A program made the position numbers and the translations under genes. A stretch of DNA of 64,000 nt from Adiantum capillus-veneris (Eukaryota > Streptophyta > Polypodiopsida > Polypodiales > Pteridaceae). Shown here in pieces: positions 10,709 through 22,173 of this stretch; position 1 is the stretch's first letter, and the number at the start of each line of letters is the position of its first letter. The stretch is from positions 59,304,933 to 59,368,932 of the forward strand of contig CM043965.1 in NCBI GenBank assembly GCA_014529385.2. The letters run 5' to 3'. The notes below the pieces were generated by a model, which saw only the letters and a list, made by a program, of their open reading frames with translations, had not been told where the DNA came from and ran no database searches.

Positions 10709-11071
10709 CTACCACATGGCATGAGAATAGCCTTCGGACAGCTCAGAGTATCATCCCACCAGCTTGAGATTGAGAGCGGCAGAGCAGCACGGGTCCCACG
10801 CGAGGCCAAGATATGCACATTATGCAGGCAAGAGGTAGAGTGTGAGAGCCACTTCTTATGCATATGCCCTCACTATGTGGAGCTCAGATCACGGTACCCC
10901 ACTCTATTTGACAGGCCAGAGGTCTCATTACAGACAGTGATCACATCATTAGATCAGAAACTACTTGGGAGACTCTTGGTGGAGATGCACCAGCATAGAG
11001 ATAGAGCCCTCCAGACGGGGGAAGGTGGAGGATCGGACAGGCACACACCTTACAGACTACTTCCAGGCTAG
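10709..11071 (+). pseudogene. LINE-1 ORF2 C-terminal zinc motif
   Basis: Same frame as the polymerase, after the TAG. It shows FGQLRVSSHQLEIESGR, then CTLCRQEVECESHFLCICPHY, a C-x2-C-xn-H-x4-C arrangement like the zinc-knuckle end of many LINE ORF2 proteins. The frame closes at 11071, followed by about 470 bases of 3' UTR. Confidence 0.75.
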
Positions 11072-11324
11072 AGTACCCATGTAGCCACAGCCATCCACAC
11101 ATCAGGGGATGACTTTGATACGAGCCGAGGAGATACAGCATATATTTAGAGGAGGGCAGAGCAGACATTAGACATGGCGGACATAGCCAGAGTCCTCACA
11201 TCAGGCTAACGGATGTACCAGATACTACACCCTGCCATCACTACTGGATGGAGCTGATGTACCACACCACCCCCCTCCCTCCTCCCCTCACTCTCACTAC
11301 ACACATACATGCCTCTCTCTATGT

Positions 11325-11445
11325 ACACCGGATGTTCTGTTATTACCCGATCACCCCCACATCTACACACCGGATGCTTTGTTATTACCCGGTCACTTAC
11401 CACACTACACTCTGTACACCGGATGCTATTATTACCCGGTCATTT
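11325..11445 (+). repeat. Threefold hairpin-forming repeat in the LINE-1 3' UTR
   Basis: Three direct repeats of about 50 bases share the core ACACCGGATG, a TA-rich middle, and ATTACCCGGTCA. In each unit ACCGG can pair with CCGGT around a loop of 15-20 bases, giving three consecutive small hairpins. LINE reverse transcriptases often recognise 3' UTR structure, so a role in template selection is possible but not shown. Confidence 0.6.
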
Positions 11446-11536
11446 TGCACATACCAGATATCCAGAGGATATTCACATTCTTGTACATGGATCTGTCTCA
11501 TAGGCCAGTTTTCCTTGACCTTTTAAAGAGGTAAAT

Positions 11537-11732
<196 letters not shown>

Positions 11733-12190
11733 GTGGTATCAGAGCAATGACCGCTCCAGAATGAACCCGATCACGATCATGAATCTTGAATGATGATGAT
11801 CGCTGATGATGAATGACTGAATGAAATTGTGGTGAGCACATCAAGAGTTCCCAAGGGATGAGATGGCCACACGGTGATAAGATGACTAGAATTGAATGAT
11901 TGATCGCAATAAGAATTAGTTAATCCGGCATCAGTGAGGTCAGGTGTGGATCTAGATGCGATTGCTAAACATGTTGCCAAGAATCATGGTCCTAGATCTC
12001 GATGGATTCTATGTGATTTGATATGAATGTGATTTGATGTTCAATGACTATCGTCTTTGTGCAAGTGTTGGATTTGTGTCGTCTAGTGCGTCGGTACTTA
12101 AGAGTCAGTGTCTACTGAACTTGTTTATGGCTTATGTCTAGTTTTGCAGGCGTAATCGAGGGCGATTACAATTCTTTCAAGAGGGGGGTA
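11733..12190 (+). mobile_element. E0 interior with primer-binding site and polypurine tract
   Basis: Bases 11734-11745 are TGGTATCAGAGC, the exact complement of the 3' end of plant initiator Met tRNA. The polypurine tract 'caagaggggggta' (12178-12190) lies directly before the 3' LTR. The 457 bases between the LTRs have no long frame and no Gag or Pol similarity. Tiny interiors with both priming sites are typical of TRIM-like or heavily deleted elements that depend on the enzymes of another element. Confidence 0.85.
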
Positions 12191-12802
12191 TGTCACAAAG
12201 TTTTGACGTGGCATGACCATTTGGTAAAGAAATGGCCAAGTGGACAAGAGAAATTGAACGGACTAACTAACTTACCAAGCACCGACCATGGGGCCCGAAA
12301 CCCTTAAGAGACAGAAGCTTGAACCCTAAAAGGGATTTCCATAAAATGTGTTGACATGGCAGGGCCGTACGGAATTTCCACGATTTGCACTACAGGTGTC
12401 ACGTGGCAGATTGTACTGATTTCCGCAAATTACTTTGGCTACTTTTGGGAATCTCCAGCGCTAGCTTTTGGAGACCTGAGCTTTTGAACTGATTGCTTTT
12501 GGGGCTCTGCTTTTGGGCATCCCATGTACTGTTTATAAGAGCCCTTGGGGCCTCACTCTGTAGAGCATCTCGACGCAGAGTCTAAGAGCAACGGTCCCTC
12601 GGGAGTTCTACTTTGCAATGATTAATGATAAAGAAATACGGAAAGGGGCACTAGACTTTGGGGCCAATACCTCTAGGCACGGAACTACGCCGGGCCGTGT
12701 TGACTCTCTCTCTCTCTTTCTATTAAAGTTCAGTGACTTTGAAGTTTCTGTTCGTGTGTTGCTATTGATTTCTCGCTTGGAGTGACCAAGCCTATTGCGA
12801 CA
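12191..12802 (+). repeat. E0 3' LTR (intact)
   Basis: 612 bases, starting TGTCACAAAG and ending TTGCGACA. It holds a TATA-like 'tttataaga' near 12531 and a short (CT)n at about 12704-12722, the homologous site of the LINE-1 insertion. It is the reference for the split 5' LTR. Confidence 0.88.
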
Positions 12803-12814
12803 TTCCTATAGGCA

Positions 12815-14030
12815 CATCAACATCAACAGATCTTGGCTCATCTACAACATCCTACATGCCCGCATCACAAGAAGTAAAGCCTACAGGTGATGAAGAAGCC
12901 CCATATCACTAGATCTCTATAAAAATGTGCAATCTTGTTCCATGCATCTGCAAGTGTGCGATTATCATTTCAAGGAAAACGTTTTTGCACCGCAATTTTC
13001 ACAACAGAAGGTATATAATTACAAGAGGAAAGCTGTGAGCGTATTTTAACGGTCTTCTTGGGGGTATGCAAGGAGATCCTCCCCCCAAATCGACAATTTT
13101 CCCCTTATTCCTCGTCTCATATGCAGTTGCAAGCTTTCCCTTGCTCAGGGTGTTTGGGAAACTAGCAGATTTGACTTTGCCTTTATCCGAAGTGAATAAC
13201 AGACCAGGTAGAGGCCTCAATGGAGGGCGATCTAGGGTTACAAACCTCTTTCTCATTGGAAAGAGCAAGCTCTAGATCAGCTAAAGGAGGAGGTTGTAAA
13301 TTAGGCTAAGGACATTCAAATTTTACGTGTCCAAATTTTCCACAACAAACGCATGAATTTGCAAATTTCTCCCATTTGAGCTTGAAGGAGCGTTTTTCAA
13401 TGAGAGGGTCCCCCAAGTCAACAGTAATGCCTTCAAGGGTGGGAACATCCCGTGTCCCAAAGCACACAAAATCGATTTATATTGGCATCGAGTTTGGGAG
13501 GACATATCACTTTCCCCACGTGAGAAGCAAGCATAGGAAGAGAAGCAAGCAGAGGAATAAAGTGTCGCCAGGTGCGTGGAAAGTCAACTATTTCCACCCA
13601 TACTAGGCATTTGTGGTGGATGAGGCTTTGGTAGTCTTTTGTAAGAGCCCAATGCAATACATGTGTCATCTAAGTACCAAAAAACAATGGGGAGCAGCAT
13701 AGCGCGGACATCAATGTCTACCAACAAGACTTCATAGAGTCCTCTCGCATCAAAGTAGACACCTCTGACTACCTGGCGTTTAAGAAGGAAATCTACCCAC
13801 TAGCCCACGTCTTGCACAGTTGACATCTTGCCCGGAAAGAACAAAATAACCGCATTGAGATTACTGCGCCACTGGGTCCATGAGGGCTTGAATTAGAATG
13901 AGCACCTCAGTGGTAGGTTCCTGACCGTGGCATTTCGCGCATCCTCAAAATTCTCCAATAAGCAAGCTCGGATTTCACTCATTTTCGAGGACTCTGCAGC
14001 TATTTGTCTCCTGCGTTTGTAAGAGCAAAT
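12815..14030 (-). pseudogene. LINE-2a ORF1 (Gag-like, zinc knuckle), inverted copy
   Basis: Reading down the minus strand: LLENFEDARNA, NAVILFFPGKMSTVQDVG, WVDFLLKRQVVRGVYFDARG, YEVLLVDIDVRAMLL, CLVWVEIVDFPRTWRHF, KVICPPKLDANINRFC and LKNAPSSSNGRNLQIHAF. The order is the same as in the plus-strand copies at 14992 and 58151. At least five frame changes and stops occur. The protein resembles plant LINE ORF1 (DUF4283-like region followed by a CCHC knuckle), which binds element RNA. The tail reaches about 12890 with NDNRTLADAW. Head-to-head with LINE-2b. Confidence 0.75.
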
Positions 14031-14991
14031 GGTAGGAAAGGTGGAATCCGTCGTACAACTGAAAAGGAGATACTCTTAATATTGAGGACGCTTATTTTTT
14101 GACACACACACACATAGATTGAGAACGAGTTGCTAGGAACTCTGTCTAGGTGGAAAAAGACTACAGAAAATAGATGCACACACAGAGGCACGGGAAGGAT
14201 AGACACGCAACTGAAAGACCTCTTACACACACGCGCACACTCACACCCACACACACATGCGCAGAGCTCCCCCTAGCTGTTGTTTAGCCAACACTGTGGA
14301 CGAAGACTACAAACAGGTGCTTCGGAGATAGCTGCAGCGCAGGCCTGTAGGCGAAAGACTCAACAGAGCTAGGGCAGGGGGCTCACCGACAACACAAGGG
14401 TAGAGGCTCACGCGGCAGCCCTCTCTCATACACATACTTTCACACACACACACACACACACACATATACAACCAACCATACTGCATACGCATACGGTCAT
14501 GAAAGTTTGGAAAAAGTATGACTCGGACCCCTTGGAAAAACCATACGCCTTATTGCATGTGCCATACAAAAGGTACGGGAAAACATAACAAGATGCATGA
14601 AATTTCCATTATCCCCAAACAACCAAACTTTAGAACATAAAAGGAAGTTAGTATTTACAACTTGGAGTACTAGTGCACATATACCCATTACACATTAAAA
14701 ATTTGCTACTACAATATTCAAAAATAGCAGCATGCTATTGAAGTTGGAATTTTTGGATAAAACAATAGTCGATTGCAAATTGAAAAAAAACAATCGCTAA
14801 TAGTTTTGGGCATTAAATTTGTGTGGCCCTTAATTTTTCAGGATGGAGTATGAAATCGCATTTCTCAAAAACCGCTACGCCTACATTTTGCATCAATGAG
14901 TATGAAAAAACTCATGTGTGTGTATGTGTGTGTGTGTGTAGAGCTTCACCTGGATTCGACTGAGCAGTGTATATACAAGGGTCGGAAAGCC
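14031..14991. other. LINE-2 5' regions with (CA)n/(TG)n, no gene
   Basis: Contains 'gacacacacacacatag' (about 14100), CA-rich stretches at 14222-14262 and 14441-14464, and (TG)n at about 14916-14939. Similar (TG)n stretches lie before the hAT2 target at 54070-54180, near LINE-2d. The (CA)n and (TG)n on opposite sides suit two LINE 5' ends facing each other. The rest (14500-14890) is AT-rich and shows no feature I can name. Confidence 0.5.
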
Positions 14992-16200
14992 ATGGAAACT
15001 TCGGATATGGATGCTTTACGCCTTATCAAAGAATGTTTGCATGAGGACTTCGAGGATGCACGTCAAGCCTGGGAAGGATCCGCTCCCGTCATGGAAGTGC
15101 GCATTCCTATACAGGAGCTTATGGATCCTGTTGCTCAATATGCACTTAACGCGGTGATTCTTTTTTTCTCGGGTAGAAGGCCTACAGCTTCAGATGTAGG
15201 CCAATGGGTTGATTTCTTACTCAAACGGCAAGCTGTCAGAGAGGTTTACTTTGGCACGCGAGGTTTCTATGAAGTCTTGTTGGCCGACATGGATGCTCAA
15301 GATGCTTTGCTTGAAATGTCCCCTCTTTTCTCTCTTTTCTTCAATTCGCAGATGACTCATGTACTACCCTGGGCTCTCACTCGGGACTATCAGAGTCTCA
15401 TATGTTACGAGTGTCCCGTCTGGGTTGAGGTGGTCGACTTTCCTCGCACTTGGCATCACTTTCTTCCTTTGTTGGCTACTCAGCCGGGCAAAGTCATTTG
15501 CCCTCCTAAGCTCGATGCAAATACAAACCGTTTTTGTATTCTCTGGGACACAGATATCCCCACACTAGCAGATATTTCGATCGATTATGGGGATGCAGTG
15601 GTTAGAAAGCGTCCATTTAAGCTTAAATGGGGCAAATTTGCAAATTCTTGCTTCCGCTGTGGCAAATTTGGTCATATATAGTCCCGAGTGTCCGGAACCA
15701 AATCTGCAACCACCTCCTTCAGTTGTCCCTTCTCCTCAACCTCACTTACCTCCAAAATCTTCTACTGAGGTTCAAACCAAGGTGCTTCAACCTCCTCCTC
15801 GACAGCTGGGGCGAATAAAGGCAAAGGGAAACAATTATAATTGTCTGCACCTTCTACTTCTCCGAATATTAAAGACAAAGGAAAAGAACAGGTTTCAACC
15901 TCTCAAACTTGGATAGTGCCCAAGAAACCCGCTAAAGCTGCTACAGCCCGTATTCCGGCATCTTCTCGTAATTATGTGCCCTTTTTGAAGAATGTTGCTC
16001 AGAAAAAACTCCTTTGTAACGACAACACTTCTTTGGATGAAACTTGGGACAAGGTGGTTCGCTCTTACAAGGAAGTTGTTACAGGAGAAGCCTCTTCATC
16101 GCAAGGTGCCTTTATTTTCACTCATCCGAGTCCAGGTCTTGACCCACCTCCTCAGGTACCGACAACTGGGGAGGATGTGTCAATGGGCACTGATACTTAA
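14992..16200 (+). pseudogene. LINE-2b ORF1 (Gag-like, zinc knuckle)
   Basis: The start METSDMDALRLIKECLHEDF is chosen because the ATG context 'aagccatgga' is shared with LINE-2d (58151). The frame runs to 15681 with YALNAVILFFSGRRP, WVDFLLKRQAVREVYFG, CPVWVEVVDFPRTWHHF, PPKLDANTNRFCILWDTD and the knuckle CFRCGKFGHI. It breaks inside the knuckle and continues in other frames (CPEPNLQPPP; SSRNYVPFLKN; LCNDNTSLDETWDKV), ending GTDT at 16200. Pro/Ser-rich tail. RNA-binding partner of the LINE ORF2, which is absent here: a MITE and unrelated sequence follow. Confidence 0.8.
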
Positions 16201-16207
16201 GTTTTTT

Positions 16208-16702
16208 CCATAGTTACATGGGACGCCGAGTCGGGGTCGAGGTCGGGAACGGGGACGGGAACGAGGACGGGACAGCAAAAGTCAAGAAACGGGGACGAGG
16301 GTCGGGACGGAAAAAAAAAATAGTTTTTTTGGCATTTTTTGACCTACACACATGCCACACACATAGAGCATCACTTTGACCACAAATTTACACTAAATAG
16401 ACCGAAGAACATGAGTCATATAGACGCAAATGTGCTAATAAACATCGAGAAATGAGGACCCAAAGGGTGGCTTTTATAGCCATTGGGGTGCTTCAAAGTT
16501 CGAACATATGGCTATTGGAGAGGAACTAACCACTAGAAATGATCAGGTTTTCAAATTTTAAAAAAAGTCCCCTCCCATCCCCTACCGTCCCCTACCGTCC
16601 CCGGCACGTTTTGCATTCGTTCCCACTTGACAGCCCTTTTTCCGTCCGTCCCCACCCGTCCTCGTCCCTAGGGTCCGTCCCCTCCTTCCCATGTAAATAT
16701 GG
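16208..16702. mobile_element. hAT-like MITE (non-autonomous DNA transposon)
   Basis: The ends are inverted repeats: CCATAGTTACATGGGA on the left and, read from the right, CCATATTTACATGGGA (14 of 16 matching if the internal difference is counted strictly). Inside each end is an array of GGGACGG-type words (left: 'gggaacggggacgggaacg'; right: the complement, 'ccgtccccacccgtcc'). There is no coding capacity. The GC-rich subterminal arrays are like those of hAT1 and hAT2, but the terminal sequences differ, so it is probably a different hAT family. I could not define an 8-base target duplication. Confidence 0.7.
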
Positions 16703-18620
16703 TCACCTTCTCAAGTTGATTCCAATCATTCTATACACGGTTGACTATGCTAGTTACCATTACCTCTTAATCGAGCAGTTTCTACAAAGGGTCTTATCAA
16801 AGGGTTTGACTATGTAGATTCTAATCTAAGGGTTTAGATTGCAAAGGAAACACCCAGGGTTTCCAGTGCAATGTTTCTTGTTTTTTCACACGTGGACGAC
16901 GTGTTCCTCTGTATTTGAATACGGGTAAGAGAACATTCACTTCAATCTCCAAGTACGCATCTATTGATTTGGTGTTATTCCAGTTTTTAGTATGCATTGC
17001 TTGGTTTTCTCAAGTCATTTAAATACACTTGAATATTTCAGGGCCATGCCAAGGGCATGTCAAAACAAGTATTTTGGGTCATAGTGTCCAATGTACATTG
17101 TGCTTTTAGGAATCCACTGGTAGGATTCAATTTGGCACATGTTGTCACATGGGATACAACATGGTCTAGGCACTTAAAGAGTTCAGTTTATCCAGTGTGG
17201 AGAAATGAATGAGGGTCCGTCTCACTCTTGTCGCAGAGTGTTTAGAGTTACCTCCACACACAAGTACATCTTGTACTTGAAGGATGTTCTTTTTTTAGAC
17301 ATCCTTAGTTGAGACATATTCCACGTGTGGCGAATATGAGTCTCTGGGACTGACACTGGTGACCCCTATTTCAAATACGTGTCATGACAAAGTCCCCAGA
17401 TGCTGGTTAAATCTGTTTTCTAGACCATTTTTAGCACGACGTATTAGGAGCAATTTCAGTGGGGCCAGAAATTGTCGGATAGTTATAATGACTTGTTCAG
17501 CTACAAGTATTGCTAAACAACATTACAGATGGTTGTTTATACATATAGCAAGGCTCTAAGTTTTTAATGAAAAAGTTTCATTGTTTGTACTTAGAAGTGA
17601 TCATTGTTTCACCTTCTACTATGGTTCCAACATTTCAGCAAGGCTTGAAAATGATTACCACTGAAAGTATTTAGTTTCTGTTTGGAACTATTTACATTTG
17701 TCTTTATTGTGTGCTATGCACATCACATTTGCCATAATTATTGGCAAGGATAATCATGGATATACAAGTTTGGGTCTGTTTTTTGCTAAAATTCATGCAC
17801 ACTAGGTGTTATGGGCCCTAGTGTTTAGCAAAGGATGATTTGAAACGGCATGCGTATTTATCAAGTGGTTGCTTATCAAGCCTTCTACACTCGGTGTGCA
17901 TTATCTCAATGAGTTCACTTTTTGGTCTACCAATCACCAATAGAGGTCATGGCTCGGTTTGGGTGCTTGTGGATCTTTCACATTAACCACAATGGTTATT
18001 TAGCCAATTGTTGATTCCTCAGCAATGTGGTACGATATTGTGATTCCCGTTTACTTGCCATCTAGAATGACTGGCTGTAAACCATGGGGGAAACACACCT
18101 CAGTACTGTCACTTATCCAAGGGGATATGCAGATTAGAAAGTGTAATCTTGTGCTAAAATGATATGCAAGTGCGTACGTTAGCACCACACGATCCAATTA
18201 GTAAGCATTTATTGCTCTACTTGGAGTTTGCTTATAAAGTTAAAGCATGGTTTGACTAGGTGTAGTCTCTTCATGTATAAACCAAGTTCTTAACCTTGAA
18301 CACTAGTGATGGTGGGGTTGTTTACTACTGAAATTTTCAAGGACCTAAACTTGGCTGATGAGTATGTTAGCAAGTTACTTTCATGGAAAGTGAAAAGAGG
18401 TACTCACTAGGGTACATCTTTGTGTGATAACTCATTTTGAATACTCATGTGTGTTCTAAATGGAGTCTACACACAATGATAGGATAGGAATCGGTAATAC
18501 ATGTTGGTTGCTAATGGACAACAATGTGGAAAATCAAGATGCTACTCTTGGTTTCATTGAACCGCCTGCGGAACCGTGTTCCGATCAACCAAACAACTAG
18601 ATCCATGAGGGATACCATTT
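16703..18620. other. No gene recognised; possible LTR-element interior
   Basis: About 1.9 kb without long frames. A short frame at 17359-17559 has no recognisable motif. The stretch ends at the polypurine tract of a gypsy element (18757-18768), so at least its right part may be the noncoding 3' region of that element (G4). No tandem array or inverted repeat was seen. Confidence 0.35.
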
Positions 18621-18934
18621 GGGAAAACATTAATGTTCTTAAGAAGAAGTTTCCCACTTTTGTTTTCGAGGACGAAAAATCTTCTTAGGGGGGAAAACAT
18701 TAGTGTTCTTAAGAATAAGTTTCCCACTTTTGTTTTCGAGGACGAAAACTCTTCTTAAGGGGGAGTAATGTCAGGACACCGGCAAGGCTGGACTAGACAA
18801 GGGCAAGGCCGGGCTAGGCAGTGTGGAAAGGGAGTCCAACTAGAGCAAAGGGCCAGGGGCCATTCTATATAGTAGGTGGTTGGGTGGTGGACTCCTAGAT
18901 TCTAGTTCCCCTTGTCTTACAGCCAATTTTAAGA
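18621..18934 (+). mobile_element. G4: 3' end of a Ty3/gypsy element with the start of its LTR
   Basis: A 70-base unit is repeated twice (18621 and 18691), each with 'ttttgttttcgaggacgaaaa', the typical last coding bases of plant gypsy elements. The second unit runs into the polypurine tract 'cttaagggggagtaa', followed by TGTCAGGACACC at 18769, a standard LTR start. The LTR is cut at about 18935, where LINE-3 begins. No pol is found nearby. Confidence 0.7.
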
Positions 18935-20030
18935 GTGATTGCCTTGGCAATGATTTGGTATGTCATAGACATCATGGTTATGGATCACCGGTGCTTAAGA
19001 TGCGAGCAACAAGCCTGTTTTGGGATAGGCTTGATAAGGCCTCTTTTCACACTCGAATCCACCGACCCATTGACAAAAGCTTGGTTTTCCATAAACATGA
19101 CTGGGACCTTGAGGTCCTCCCATAAGTCCCCAAAGAATTTTTTATCAAACCATCCCACCCAGGAGACTTCTCCTTGCCAAAATCTTGCAATGCAAGCGAG
19201 AATTTCTCTTCATAAAGGGATCTTTCAAGATGATTAGCTTCAGTAGGTTGTGGATATTTTCTATTGACACTGTCGAGCAAGGTCTTTTTCCACTTCTTGA
19301 AAGTTGTACCTTGGTTGGTCAATAATTTGCCTTAGATGATTAAGCATCATCCTAGCCATCCCGTCTTGATCCTGAGTAGAATTCCATTTTCTCATCTGTG
19401 AGTGAGTGGATGGAGCCCTGACTCCTCTTGACTTTCAAGGATCTAAAGAAATGTGCTTGATTAGTGGCCTCTGGTTGGAGTAATGTCTCCTTGGAAATCA
19501 CCCTCCTAACCTCCTCAAGCTATTGCTCAACAAGGTTGACTTTAGCTTCCATCCACCTCTTGTGTTCTTCTTTGGATGCATCTCAGTAGATTTTCAAGGT
19601 TAGACTAGCAACCTTATCTTCGAGCTACTTCCAGTGCTCTTTTTGCTTCTTTTTCATCATTTAAGGGACCAAGCTTTTAATCGCTTTCTATCTACTTCGA
19701 GAAAAAAAGTACCAAGCTTTAGGTTTATCAAGATTGATATCTTTATTGAGTTTACGCATAGACTTCTTGGTAAGCCTTCTAAACAGAGGGCCTTTGAACA
19801 GGTGTGCCCCAGTTACAAGAAACTTCTTACCCTCTCTTGGGGCCTAAAGCACCCCCTTGGATTTCCTGACTTTTAAATTTAGATGTATGTGATCTGACAT
19901 GCTCTTTGTTGGCAACACCTTCATCCCAAATAGCGATGGGATACAGTCAGCCTGGTCAGAGAAATAGAACCTATCAAGTTGGTAAGTCATGCAAGCATAT
20001 TGTAGGCTTGTGTATGTGAAGCAAAGCGTA
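18935..20030 (-). pseudogene. LINE-3 ORF2: linker and first reverse transcriptase motifs
   Basis: Minus-strand peptides in several frames match plant L1-type ORF2: KEEHKRWMEAKVNLVEQ, RRVISKETLLQPEATNQAHF, YEEKFSLALQDFGKEKSPGW (the 'lean' motif before the polymerase), LIKLIPK, then ITMMSMTYQIIAKAIT (RT motif 1-2). It stops there, at the junction with G4, so the active-site YADD region and the rest are missing. Many stops and frameshifts. Continuous with the endonuclease at 20031-20717. Confidence 0.7.
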
Positions 20031-20713
20031 CTATTCCAGGGACCCACCTCCCATACGTCCACCATTCTCACAGAGACCCATCCACTTAGCTTTTTTAAAA
20101 CTTTTTAGTAAACTCGTTGATCCTGTTCTATCCTTGCTCTTCTCCACCATATTAAAGTCACCTATCATTAGCCATTCTCCTTCAATAGGAGTATCCCTAA
20201 GAATCATCCACAATTTGGCTCTATCCTTAGCATTGCAAGGGCCTTGAATGTTTATTATGGTGATATATTGTCCTACCCAGTTGATTCTCACTCCAAGTTT
20301 CCTCCCAAAAGTGTGATTTAGGACCACATTAGGCTCCACATCCCTATCCACAATAGAGAGGATGCTACTGAACCCGTCCAAAACCTCTTCATAGAACACC
20401 AACTTCTTCCCCAATGTCTGTTTTCTTTTTCTATGAGTGTCGAGATGATGCTCTTGGATGGCCCTACAATTCACTTCCTTATCTTTTCTAACTTCCTCCC
20501 AGAAGAGCTTTGGGTCTTCAGTCTTTTCACGTTCCATGATTGGATAGCTTGAGCTTCCATCATTGGGATAGAGGGACAAATTCTTCAACATCCGATCCCT
20601 GCCCCATTTTTGACTCCAAGGAGAGTCATGAAACTCTCCATTTACCCAGAGCTTTCTTTGTCTGAAGCGCTTCAAAGGGGTTGTGGAGCGTGAGTGCACA
20701 AGAGCCTCCCTTT

Positions 20714-20717
<4 letters not shown>
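20031..20717 (-). pseudogene. LINE-3 ORF2 endonuclease domain
   Basis: A minus-strand frame of 222 residues. Its second half holds LNHTFGRKLGVRINWVGQYI, NIQGPCNAKDRAKLWMIL, EGEWLMIGDFNMVEKSKDRT, i.e. the GDFN motif of the LINE exonuclease-endonuclease-phosphatase fold. The N-terminal catalytic Asn and Glu motifs are not clear: the segment QEHHLDTHRKRKQT holds a possible Glu. The domain is followed in the same direction by the linker to reverse transcriptase. Confidence 0.7.

Positions 20718-20787
<70 letters not shown>
20718..20787 (+). repeat. Poly-G (33 bases) joined to (AG)n
   Basis: 33 consecutive G (20718-20750) directly followed by about 37 bases of AG. On the LINE-3 sense strand this is (CT)n then (C)33, inside or between its two ORFs. 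Such a long G run is rare and prone to sequencing error. Confidence 0.9.
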
Positions 20788-20792
<5 letters not shown>

Positions 20793-22169
20793 AAAAAACC
20801 TTCCAACACTTCAGTATCTTTTGACAATATAGATTCTCTTCCTACTGCCTTCCCCATTTTGATCCTCTTCAGACTGAGGACTTGCACAACCAATGAAGCT
20901 ATCATTGTCAAAAGTTTTGGTGTTGAATCATGGAAGAACATCGGCTTAACATTGCATGTGCCTTCAGGGAATTGTACTTTGCGGTGTAGATTTCCCACAG
21001 ACTTCTCCTGCAATTTAGTGTCCTCCTTATCACACATCATATTCTCTTTTTCATCCTCTACTCTTGACCCCCCATTACTCTTCCTTTGTATACACACACG
21101 GCTAGAGAATCTTCCTAGACCTCTCTGTTAGGGAAAAACAAGGAGGTGCCAAGCAGAATTGCAAGCAACCTGATGTTATCCCATAGTCAGCAAGGAAAAC
21201 CTGCAAACTCGACCCATACAGGAAGAATTCCTTGGAGAGACTCCATTGAATCATATATTGGTTCCCATGGCACCACACACATAGTGGTCCTATTAAATAC
21301 TAGGGAGCCTTATTCTAGGATGTTTGACATGTTGGAAACCTCCTTGAATCTAACTGTGAAAATTTCCTTGGCAAGGTAATTGGTGTTTTCAAATGCCCCC
21401 CCCATGACCAAGAATCTACGGTCCTTAGATCCATTTGGATTAGCTCAAATATTTTAGGGACTCTCCCACTGAATCCAACCACAAGCGTAAACTAAGCTTG
21501 CATGGCTAGCTTATTTTTAATGAGTGTTGGTAGAATTGCATAAATGATAGCCTTTGCAACCTCCACTTGCTGCGATAGAGACTTCTTTAGAGCACTATAG
21601 GCTTGATCCCCCAGCCCTTTTTCAAGAATCCCACTGCATTTAGCTTGAGAGCAAGTCCTTTTGTTACCGATTTGGTCGCCTTCTAAGTGACTGTTTACTT
21701 TCTTCAACTCTGTTCAAGCCAAGCTTTAATATCCTTCAATTTATCATGGCCCCCATTTCTTGGTGACTCATCACCCGTGACTTTAGTATAGTCTTTGTGA
21801 TTTGGGCTCTTCAAGATTCTTGCGAACGAGATGCCTGGTCGAAGAGTAGTAGAGACCGTGGATCCCTTGTTCACATTTGTATCAATCTACCCTTGGAGCA
21901 AACCGGCCTTAAGGGTCTTCACCCCAAAGTTGTATTCTTGAGCAGGTTGGGCTATCTCATTTCCGTTTTCTTTCCCCAAGAGGTCCTTGTCCTCCAAAAG
22001 ATTATTATTGCTAGACTAGGACGGATTCCTTGTCCCACGATGTTCTTCAACATGACGTCATTAAACAATCGTGAATACGACTGTTCCCCTTCATCCATCA
22101 ATGTTGTTCTATCAGTGGTGGACATTCTTCTGGCTATGACCCTTTGCAAGAACATGATGATGTCCTCTT

Positions 22170-22173
<4 letters not shown>
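20788..22173 (-). pseudogene. LINE-3 ORF1-like region
   Basis: Minus-strand pieces are KKSLSQQVEVAKAIIYAILP, GFSGRVPKIFELIQM, LPVWVEFAGFPC and KVQFPEGTCNVKPMFFHDST. The 'PVWVEF.GFP' phrase is typical of the DUF4283-like RNA-binding part of plant LINE ORF1. Several frame changes. The 5' end lies against a (CT)n tract on the sense strand (22174-22205). I cannot see a zinc knuckle, so the assignment rests on the phrase and on position before the endonuclease. Confidence 0.5.

Noticed and set aside
11734-11745. tRNA gene at the initiator-Met-like words (also 42171, 51530, 63366)
   Set aside because: Only the 12-base primer complement is present, directly beside LTR ends. No cloverleaf can be drawn.
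14896-14991. Earlier ATG (14896) as the start of LINE-2b ORF1
   Set aside because: The extra residues come from (TG)n. The ATG at 14992 shares its context with LINE-2d, and conserved sequence starts there.
18880-19237. Plus-strand frames near 18880-19237 as a gene
   Set aside because: The minus strand carries LINE-3 linker and polymerase phrases across the same bases; the plus frames have no recognisable motif.
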